Virus record (IMG/VR): IMGVR_UViG_3300028025_000461
Span: 1 to 26,686 of that record
Length of the DNA stretch: 26,686 bases
Strand: one strand, 5' to 3'
Origin: a virus
Shown here piece by piece: positions 5,142 through 11,313 of this stretch (position 1 is the first letter of the stretch; the number at the start of each line of letters is the position of its first letter). The position numbers and the translations under genes are program-made. The notes beneath the pieces were generated by a model, which saw only the letters and a list, made by a program, of their open reading frames with translations, was not told the DNA's origin and ran no database searches.

Positions 5142-5709
5142 TGTGCTTAATTCGATCATCCAGGCCAATAGTGCCACCATTGATCTTCTTGGTCAGTCCA
5201 ACCCAATCAGCAGCTTCTGCAAGATTGTTGCAATTGTGAGTTGACCAGAACCAACCAGCAGTGAGAGCCGCATACTTAGGCGTTGCCACAAGATCAGGCT
5301 CCATCACAAAGTCAACTCCCAGGGCTTGCCCAGCATGGAAATAGTTAGCATGGCCCGTCAACTGGATACAGCCACGGCCTCTGAACCGATACCCGTCACC
5401 AGATGCCTCATCCCTGTTGCCCATACGACTGCTGTACACCTTGTTGGCGATCTTTTTAGGATTTTTGGAATACTGATTGGCAATCTCAAGGGTGGGAAAC
5501 CTTGCCTTCCACAGCTTCATTAGGGTTTCAGCACGATAGTTAAGGTTTTCTTCAAGGGTCTTAAAGTTCCCACATTCATGCCCACACTGCCCGATAAAGG
5601 CGGCTTGCTGGCGCTGTGTGGCAATCCCAAAAGTGTTGAAGGTTTCATTGAGGGCATCAACCCACTCAGCCCCAATGTGGAGTTTCTTTAGTTGGTCAGC
5701 GGTTAGCAT
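5110..5709 (-). CDS. GH19-family endolysin
   Basis: A 199-residue lysozyme/chitinase-like enzyme that should cleave the glycan strands of peptidoglycan. The family hallmarks are GHECGNFKTLEENLNYR (Glu45 as the likely catalytic acid, Glu53 or Glu54 as the second carboxylate) and the motif YRFRGRGCIQLTGHANY at about 107-123. The length suits a single catalytic domain with no wall-binding domain. It starts MLTADQLKKLHIG without a signal peptide, so release needs the holin. The start at 5709 overlaps the Rz stop by 14 bases. It is the last gene of the leftward late block. Confidence 0.93.
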   Translation of the reverse strand: MLTADQLKKLHIGAEWVDALNETFNTFGIATQRQQAAFIGQCGHECGNFKTLEENLNYRAETLMKLWKARFPTLEIANQYSKNPKKIANKVYSSRMGNRDEASGDGYRFRGRGCIQLTGHANYFHAGQALGVDFVMEPDLVATPKYAALTAGWFWSTHNCNNLAEAADWVGLTKKINGGTIGLDDRIKHTNEAFAVLGS

Positions 5710-6187
5710 TCATCACCTCCATTACCTTGTTATAACTGTCCACGCAAGCGTTCAATTGCGCGGTGTTTCTGTCGCCTTGGGCGATGATTTCGGCAATGGC
5801 TGCGAGGGTTGCTCGTTCGGAGTCAGTAGTTTCATAAACCTGTCTGTTAGGTTCACTTCTCTCTTTTGGGCTATCTCCGGCGGGAGTGGGGGCATTTGCG
5901 GGGGCTTGTACACAACTTGTGGACGGGAGCCGCAACCTACCAGCACGAATAGCAGAATCAAGACTAGATTGTTTTTGAGTGATGACATTATTGGCCTCCG
6001 AAAGTTTGGTTGATTGTTCGTTCAATTGTTGGGCAAGTTCACGCTCTTTTTCCCGTGATTCTTCATTCTTTTTGGCAATCTCGACTTGCATCTCAGCATC
6101 CCTGTCACCCCATCCAACATGATGCCCATAGCCGTAGGCGCCGCCCACAGCAATCATTGCCCCAATAATGAAATAGGGGTTAACCAT
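5696..6187 (-). CDS. Rz: Rz-like inner-membrane spanin
   Basis: A 163-residue protein with an N-terminal membrane segment (YFIIGAMIAVGGAYGYGH, about residues 5-22). A charged coiled coil follows (EIAKKNEESREKERELAQQL, then NEQSTKLSEANNVITQKQ), and a Cys-containing C-terminal part. This is the layout of i-spanins, which span the periplasm and fuse inner and outer membranes in the last lysis step together with a lipoprotein partner. A complete o-spanin frame is nested inside it. Overlaps the holin stop by 8 bases and the endolysin start by 14 bases. Assignment rests on architecture and neighbours, not residue identity. Confidence 0.85.
   Translation of the reverse strand: MVNPYFIIGAMIAVGGAYGYGHHVGWGDRDAEMQVEIAKKNEESREKERELAQQLNEQSTKLSEANNVITQKQSSLDSAIRAGRLRLPSTSCVQAPANAPTPAGDSPKERSEPNRQVYETTDSERATLAAIAEIIAQGDRNTAQLNACVDSYNKVMEVMNANR
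5752..5988 (-). CDS. Rz1: Rz1-like outer-membrane spanin lipoprotein, nested
   Basis: A 78-residue frame wholly inside the i-spanin gene in another frame, the classic nested Rz/Rz1 arrangement. It starts MSSLKNNLVLILLFVLVGCG: a lipoprotein signal peptide with lipobox LVGC and lipidation at Cys19. The mature part is Pro-rich (KPPQMPPLPPEIAQ, QPSQPLPKSSPK), as o-spanins usually are. It should sit in the outer membrane facing the periplasm and bind the C-terminus of the i-spanin. Confidence 0.88.
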   Translation of the reverse strand: MSSLKNNLVLILLFVLVGCGSRPQVVYKPPQMPPLPPEIAQKREVNLTDRFMKLLTPNEQPSQPLPKSSPKATETPRN

Positions 6188-6695
6188 TCTTCACCTCTTG
6201 ACGAGCAAGAGCGATTTCTTCCCGCACAGAATCAGACTCTAAATGCTGGGGTGGAGTAGTGGGGGGAGGTGGGGGCGTCCAGGTTTCATCTAAAGGTGGA
6301 TTGACCCACACGGGCAAAGCACCAGATGGAGAAGTCCAGGTAGAGGTTGCAGGAGGGCTAGGAGGCGCAGGAACAGGCGTAGAAGGCGCATTAGCTGTAG
6401 TGGGTGGGGTAGGTGTGGAAATTCTGTCTGAAATCGCTTGAACGCCTTTTCTGCTCATCACGCCACCGATGCCACCAACAATGAGCAAAACAATATCGTT
6501 CATCATCTTCAAATATGCTTGATCGATGGGGGCCATGCTTTTTATCGGTTGAGTAACAAAGGTCACCGAGTACAGCATCGCCATCACAATACCCGCAAGA
6601 ATGACTGTCACAATCAAAACAACACTTGCCCAAACATAAGTCTCAACCAATTGAATTTTGTCGTTCATAGATTGCTTTGTGTCATTTGGTTGCAT
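6180..6695 (-). CDS. Putative holin with long Pro-rich tail
   Basis: A 171-residue membrane protein starting MQPNDTKQSMNDKIQLVETY. Two hydrophobic segments are visible: WASVVLIVTVILAGIVMAML (about residues 22-41) and NDIVLLIVGGIGGVMS (about 66-81). From about residue 95 a long Pro/Thr/Ser-rich region follows (APSTPVPAPPSPPATST; WTPPPPPTTPPQH), ending in a charged segment. Two membrane segments plus position directly before the spanins and endolysin argue for a holin. The Pro-rich tail is unusual for one. The start at 6695 overlaps the end of the lipoprotein gene by 14 bases; a longer frame to 6737 would mirror that gene's coding region. Confidence 0.65.
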   Translation of the reverse strand: MQPNDTKQSMNDKIQLVETYVWASVVLIVTVILAGIVMAMLYSVTFVTQPIKSMAPIDQAYLKMMNDIVLLIVGGIGGVMSRKGVQAISDRISTPTPPTTANAPSTPVPAPPSPPATSTWTSPSGALPVWVNPPLDETWTPPPPPTTPPQHLESDSVREEIALARQEVKNG

Positions 6696-6939
6696 TTGGA
6701 GCCTCTGCTTTCTTTTCTTCGGCTTTAGGTTGTTCAATCTTGTTTGTCAAGATGGGTGCGACAAGATACTCGGGGCAAGTTTGAGTAAACAGACAGCGGG
6801 GCTTTTGGCATTCCGGTAGATCGAATTTGTCGGGATTCTGACAAATATAGCGATATTTTTCCTCAAAGCATCCACTCAGCAAAAGAACCACCGCAATGGA
6901 TACAACAATCACGCCCCACAGGAATTTATTTTGATTCAT
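6682..6939 (-). CDS. Cys-rich lipoprotein
   Basis: An 85-residue protein starting MNQNKFLWGVIVVSIAVVLL with lipobox LLSGC (Cys24), so a lipoprotein is expected. The next part, YRYICQNPDKFDLPECQ followed by KPRCLFTQTCPEYL, has four regularly spaced Cys that could form two disulfides in the periplasm. A similar small lipoprotein, with 'C-Q-N-P' and 'T-C-P-E' blocks, occurs near lysis genes in many short-tailed marine and freshwater phages as I recall. The C-terminal tail is Lys/Glu/Ala-rich. Lysis accessory function or superinfection exclusion are both possible. Confidence 0.7.
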   Translation of the reverse strand: MNQNKFLWGVIVVSIAVVLLLSGCFEEKYRYICQNPDKFDLPECQKPRCLFTQTCPEYLVAPILTNKIEQPKAEEKKAEAPNATK

Positions 6940-7120
6940 TGCGTTGCCTATCTAGTTGTTGACGCTCGTACTCTAACTGTTGGCGCAGTCTCTCCATGCG
7001 CTCAATCTGCATTTTGCTCTCTCTTTGTGCCGCCAATGTGTCATAGTAAATGCTTCCTATCAGCGGAAGCAGTAGGACAAAGACCAGCACCATAGCAACT
7101 AATGCGACTAGAAACCCCAT
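6926..7120 (-). CDS. Small membrane protein with coiled coil
   Basis: A 64-residue protein from ATG 7120: MGFLVALVAMVLVFVLLLPL, one membrane segment, then a highly charged coiled coil (ESKMQIERMERLRQQLEYER, QQLDRQRNESK). The start has AAAGG close upstream and overlaps the previous gene's stop by 13 bases. An in-frame ATG at 7243 also has an AGAGG and would add 41 mostly Pro/Arg-rich residues, but that stretch mirrors the coding frame of the neighbour, so I prefer the short form. Architecture resembles an i-spanin in miniature. Function unknown. Confidence 0.6.
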   Translation of the reverse strand: MGFLVALVAMVLVFVLLLPLIGSIYYDTLAAQRESKMQIERMERLRQQLEYERQQLDRQRNESK

Positions 7121-7785
7121 CTTACCTTTCGATCCATTACTAGGAGGCTGAAAAACAGGAGGAGGTACAGGACGAACACTAAACAAGCTACCCCGTAGAT
7201 TGCCTTGTCTTGGATTGCGCTGATTACCTTTCTGCGTTGCCATTCAACCTCTCGTTGTTTCTTCTCTTGGGCCAGTCTTGCTTCTTCTTGTTCTTCAATG
7301 ATCTGAACCCGCATCGCATTGACCCGTGTGTACAAGTTCCCCAATTCTGGGGGTGACTGATACACCATAATCTCTCGAATCTCTTTGGCCAACTTCTCAA
7401 ACTGCGTCTTTGCAAGTTCTCTGTTTAGCGCCGACTCCATAATGTTTTGGTTTGGGTCATAGACAGTCTTAGACTTTTCTTCTTCTTCTCGAATGTGGTC
7501 TGCAAGCTGTTGCTGAACCTTGAAGAACTGCGACAGATTAGCCGCCAAGTCAGAGACAACCTTGTTCTCATCCCAAACCTCTGGTTCAGCTTTCTTTGCT
7601 TTGGCTGCAACTGGAGTTGCTGTGGGCTTGGGCTTTTTCTTCTTGAAGAACCCAAAGAAGCCACCCACTTCTTCAGCAATAGCCGTGACCTCTTTAACAG
7701 TCTTTTGGGCTGCGGCAACAGTTCCCTTGACCTCTTTATAGAGTTCACAGCCTTTGCGAATAGCTGCGACACAGCCATTTGCCAT
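7108..7785 (-). CDS. Membrane-anchored coiled-coil virion or lysis protein
   Basis: 225 residues from the ATG at 7785 (MANGCVAAIRKGCELYKEVK). A frame extension to an ATT codon at 7809 adds MDPLTLLA and has an ideal AAGGGG site six bases before it, while ATG 7785 has none, so the true start may be 7809. The middle is charged and helical, with a Lys-rich hinge (FFKKKKPKPTATP), long coiled coil (EEQEEARLAQEKKQREVEWQ) and one C-terminal membrane segment (YGVACLVFVLYLLLFFSLLV). I recall similar proteins in cyanopodovirus-like genomes beside ejection genes. A role in genome delivery or lysis is inferred from position only. Confidence 0.65.
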   Translation of the reverse strand: MANGCVAAIRKGCELYKEVKGTVAAAQKTVKEVTAIAEEVGGFFGFFKKKKPKPTATPVAAKAKKAEPEVWDENKVVSDLAANLSQFFKVQQQLADHIREEEEKSKTVYDPNQNIMESALNRELAKTQFEKLAKEIREIMVYQSPPELGNLYTRVNAMRVQIIEEQEEARLAQEKKQREVEWQRRKVISAIQDKAIYGVACLVFVLYLLLFFSLLVMDRKVRWGF

Positions 7786-7819
7786 CGCCAGAAGGGTAAG
7801 AGGGTCAATCTTGCGCCCC

Positions 7820-9922
7820 TTACATTAGCCCACGGGCTTTCATTTCAGCCTCGTATTCCATGAGAGATGGGATAGGTGCTGTTTCTTGTTCCGTAGAAGG
7901 CATTTCTGGGCCAACAGTCTCAAGCATTGGGCCAGCACGAACGCCACCAACAGCCAAGGCTTTTGCAAGAGTTTGTGTTGCCCCAATAGCCTTATCCAAG
8001 GTTGTTTTTGGCTTTGACAAATCAAGCATTGCTTTTCTGTAATCTGGGTTATAAATAACATCAGCAAATGCCTTTGGGCTTGCAATAATGTCCCGAATTA
8101 ACGGGATGATTTCTCTTGCTTGAAGCCTTGTTCTTGCACTTCCACCTAAAGCGCCAGTAATGCCATAAGCATCGCCAGCAGCAATCCCAGGTGCTCCAGC
8201 CGCAGATTCAGATTGAAGTGTTCTACGCATCCAATTCATTGCAAGTCTTGCATCAGTAGCATCTTTTGCATTTGGAAATAGATTGGCAAAATCACTGCTT
8301 TTTTTGTCAAGTTCTTTGAGTGCAATGTTTATATTAAATGTTGGATCATTTATCGCCCCACCTTTGGCTTGTGCAACAGATAAAACATCATCAAAATTCA
8401 TCCTACGAATTGTGTTTAAAACTTCATTCACTTGAGAATTAGGACTGTTTTGCATCACTTCAACAAGAAACTGTTGCTGAGATGGAGGCATCTTTTTTAG
8501 CTTGGCAAGTTCAGTCTCTGGAACCAAGTCAGTAACATTTTGAACATCAAATGCTTTTGTCAGTGGTCTATCAGAAAACTGCTCAATTTTTTGGATGTTT
8601 TGTCTAAACTTATCACGGGCATCAACAAGTTTATCTGCGCCAGGAACTCCAGCATCAATTGCTTCATCAAGGGAATTTTTAAATCCGTTTAACACTGATA
8701 TTGCAATTCCTTTTGCTTGACCAGGAGCAACACCCTCAAAGATGTTTCCTTTGCCAAAATCTGCTTTTCCAGAATAAGCCGCTTCACCCCATGCAGACAA
8801 GTTTTTCTGCAATCGATCAATGTTTATTTTTAAATTTGACGCAGGAATAGCAGGAGTAATTGTTACAGATGCTGGAGCGCCAGTTGGCCCAAGAATTGTC
8901 GATGGGGTTGTAACTGATGGAGTTGCTGGAATTGCATACTCATCAATAATTTTTTGCAAAGCATTCCTAACTGGGTCAAGTGCTTTTACTTCTACTGGTA
9001 TTTCTCCCAACTTAGATTGAATAACTGAAACAACTGGCGTTGTATCAATCAATCCACCAGCACCTTTTGCGGCACTAAAGTCTTTTGCAGCATCGCTTCT
9101 TAATTTTGAAGAAAGCGATTTGCCATAGTTGTTAAAAGAAGAAACAACTGCTTGAACAGCATCTGGTGGACTAAGTGTTTTGTCGCTTGCCTTGTTAAAC
9201 AAGTTTGTTAAAAAAGACTCAACATCATAAGCCTGTGCCTTCTTGAACTCAGATGGTAATGCTCCTGTTGATGGTTCAGCAGAAATTCTTGCTTCTGTTG
9301 CTAATTGCTCTCTGTTTAATCCAAGTTCACCAGGAGTAAGTCTTCCAACTCTTGTTAATTCACTTGTTTCTGCTGTTTGCGGGAAAAGACCTGCTGGCTT
9401 TGTCATTTGCTGACCAGCAACAGTAAGTCCACCTTTGGCAACATAAGGAGACATTTGTAAGGCCAATTGAGCCGTTGGACTATCTGGTGCAACTTGTTGT
9501 GCAAGAACTCCAGTTGTTCCAGCAGTGCCAAATTCCCCAAGAGTTCCCTTGGCTCCTCTGCCAAACAATCCTGGCACACCAACAGCAGTTAATGCCGCAG
9601 CAGGAGCGCCAGCTTCTCCAAACTCATAAGCACCACGATAGCCTTGAATTGATTGAATGTTAACGCCAGTAAGATTTTTTACGGCATTTGCAATTCCTGC
9701 GCTAGAAAAAGCATTTGGGTCTTTGCTACCTTTTAGGTAGTCATACAGGTTCCCCCATCCACCAACAAGACTGACAATGCCTTTAGCCGAACCTTTAAGC
9801 AAAGATTCGCCAAACTTTTTAAACTCAGAAACTCCACCTTCTTCTGGATCAAAAACAGATTGACTAGAGGTTGTCAATCCTCTGCGTTGCATTTCTGCTT
9901 CAACATCTTGTAGACTGCTCAT
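7820..9922 (-). CDS. Large ejection-type (internal virion) protein
   Basis: A 700-residue protein starting at ATG 9922, overlapping the previous stop as ATGA. Near residues 40-180 is a Gly/Ala-rich hydrophobic region (SAKGIVSLVGGWGNLYDYLK; EAGAPAAALTAVGVPGLFGR) of the sort that inserts into membranes. The rest is mostly helical with Gln/Asp/Lys-rich stretches. Short related segments lie at both ends: SLQDVEAEMQRRGL at the N-terminus and SLMEYEAEMKARGLM at the C-terminus. Size, composition and place after the tail genes point to a protein injected with the genome by short-tailed phages. No enzymatic motif was seen. Confidence 0.7.
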   Translation of the reverse strand: MSSLQDVEAEMQRRGLTTSSQSVFDPEEGGVSEFKKFGESLLKGSAKGIVSLVGGWGNLYDYLKGSKDPNAFSSAGIANAVKNLTGVNIQSIQGYRGAYEFGEAGAPAAALTAVGVPGLFGRGAKGTLGEFGTAGTTGVLAQQVAPDSPTAQLALQMSPYVAKGGLTVAGQQMTKPAGLFPQTAETSELTRVGRLTPGELGLNREQLATEARISAEPSTGALPSEFKKAQAYDVESFLTNLFNKASDKTLSPPDAVQAVVSSFNNYGKSLSSKLRSDAAKDFSAAKGAGGLIDTTPVVSVIQSKLGEIPVEVKALDPVRNALQKIIDEYAIPATPSVTTPSTILGPTGAPASVTITPAIPASNLKINIDRLQKNLSAWGEAAYSGKADFGKGNIFEGVAPGQAKGIAISVLNGFKNSLDEAIDAGVPGADKLVDARDKFRQNIQKIEQFSDRPLTKAFDVQNVTDLVPETELAKLKKMPPSQQQFLVEVMQNSPNSQVNEVLNTIRRMNFDDVLSVAQAKGGAINDPTFNINIALKELDKKSSDFANLFPNAKDATDARLAMNWMRRTLQSESAAGAPGIAAGDAYGITGALGGSARTRLQAREIIPLIRDIIASPKAFADVIYNPDYRKAMLDLSKPKTTLDKAIGATQTLAKALAVGGVRAGPMLETVGPEMPSTEQETAPIPSLMEYEAEMKARGLM

Positions 9923-11304
9923 GGTTTTTTGGCTTTCAATTTGTTAAATTGATTCATCAATTCTTCATTGCTTAATTCTGACAATGGCTTTGGAGCATTT
10001 GCGCCTAAATTAACAATTGGAATTGTTGGGACATATCCTTTAAGCCCTTTATTTTCTCTTGCATAGGTTTCCAATCTAGTTGTTTCATCAACAATTCCTT
10101 GATTCTTTTTAACCATAAACTCAATAAGTTGCTTACGGGCTTGTGGGCTATTTTCCAATTGAGGAACAAGACTTTGGATAAATTCACGATCTGCATTTGA
10201 AAATCCTGACCCAAGTCTTCCGCCAAGAGTAGCAAGAATTACATCGCCCGCAGTCTTTTGATAATTTTCAGATTTTGCAAGTACATCTTGATCCTTAGCA
10301 CTCGTAAGACCAAGTGTATTAAGCAAGTTTGTTGCTCCTACTCTGCCACTTGCAAAAGAACCGCTAATCAACGCATTTTGGTCAAGTTGATTCAATCTCT
10401 TTAATGAGCCTAAAGCGGCAAGAGCTGAATTTTTTGTTTCCATTGAACTTGCAACGGCTTTTGCATCAAGTTTTCCAAGCTCTTTAACAAATTCATTTTC
10501 TCCAGGATCTACTTGAACTTTTGTAGTTGCCGTTGTTCTATCAACGCCACCAAAATAAGGAACACGCATCTGCTTGCCATCTACGCCTTTTTGGTAGATG
10601 AATTGCTGGTCTTGATTTACATCAAGGTAAACAGGCTCTCTGCTTCCCATTGCAACACCAACTTCTTTTACATTGCCAGCCTTTGGTTCTTTTGCTGTCA
10701 ATCGTGCTAATTCTGATCTATATTTTTCAACATATTGAGGCGATCCAACAGGAAACTCAGCGCCAGCAATTGCAGCAGCATTTCTCATCTCATTAGATGT
10801 TGACTCTGGTTTTGTTGTCAACTCAGTCAATTTATCTTGATATGCTCTATTGAACTCAGGAGAACCAGGGCGACCAACAGATGCCGCAAAAGCCAAAGCA
10901 TTTCGTTGCTCAGAAGTCATCTTCTCCGCAGTACGCTGTTGCACCAAGGCCAAATCACTAGCCGCTTTACGAGCATAGTCAGCCAATGCACTAGCAGTAG
11001 CCGTATCGCCCATCTGAGCCGCCATCTGTGATCCACGCATGATGGACTCAGGATCATTCATATCAATCTGTCGTGCCAAAGCATTGCGTTGACTAATCAG
11101 TCGTAGTTGTGGGTCTTCTACACCCATTGCAGAGGCAAATGCACCGCCCAATTGCTGACCAGCCCTGGCAGCACCATAGGATGCTTGCTCAAGCGGGTCT
11201 AGTTTTGCCAATTGCATAGCCCGTTGACGAGCCATCTGATCTCGCTGTTCTTGGTACAACTCTGGGGTCACGCCAAATAAACTTCCAACAATCTCTGATG
11301 CCAT
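9919..11304 (-). CDS. Ejection-type virion protein
   Basis: A 461-residue protein starting MASEIVGSLFGVTPELYQEQ with AAGGA before ATG 11304. The N-terminal 130 residues are Gln/Ala-rich helix (QMARQRAMQLAKLDPLEQAS; ARAGQQLGGAFASAMGVED). Further helices follow with a central region resembling a linker (SREPVYLDVNQDQQFIYQK). It ends LSNEELMNQFNKLKAKKP. It sits between two other large Ala/Gly-rich genes and couples to the next by ATGA. This trio matches the usual set of three ejection proteins of P22-like and T7-like phages; exact correspondence is not established. Confidence 0.65.
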   Translation of the reverse strand: MASEIVGSLFGVTPELYQEQRDQMARQRAMQLAKLDPLEQASYGAARAGQQLGGAFASAMGVEDPQLRLISQRNALARQIDMNDPESIMRGSQMAAQMGDTATASALADYARKAASDLALVQQRTAEKMTSEQRNALAFAASVGRPGSPEFNRAYQDKLTELTTKPESTSNEMRNAAAIAGAEFPVGSPQYVEKYRSELARLTAKEPKAGNVKEVGVAMGSREPVYLDVNQDQQFIYQKGVDGKQMRVPYFGGVDRTTATTKVQVDPGENEFVKELGKLDAKAVASSMETKNSALAALGSLKRLNQLDQNALISGSFASGRVGATNLLNTLGLTSAKDQDVLAKSENYQKTAGDVILATLGGRLGSGFSNADREFIQSLVPQLENSPQARKQLIEFMVKKNQGIVDETTRLETYARENKGLKGYVPTIPIVNLGANAPKPLSELSNEELMNQFNKLKAKKP

Positions 11305-11313
11305 GACTATTCC

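Noticed and set aside
7425-7808. 127-residue minus-strand frame from a TTG at 7808
   Set aside because: It overlaps the coiled-coil gene in another frame and has the Arg/Leu/Ser-rich composition of a shadow. The nearby ribosome site fits the in-frame ATT at 7809 better.
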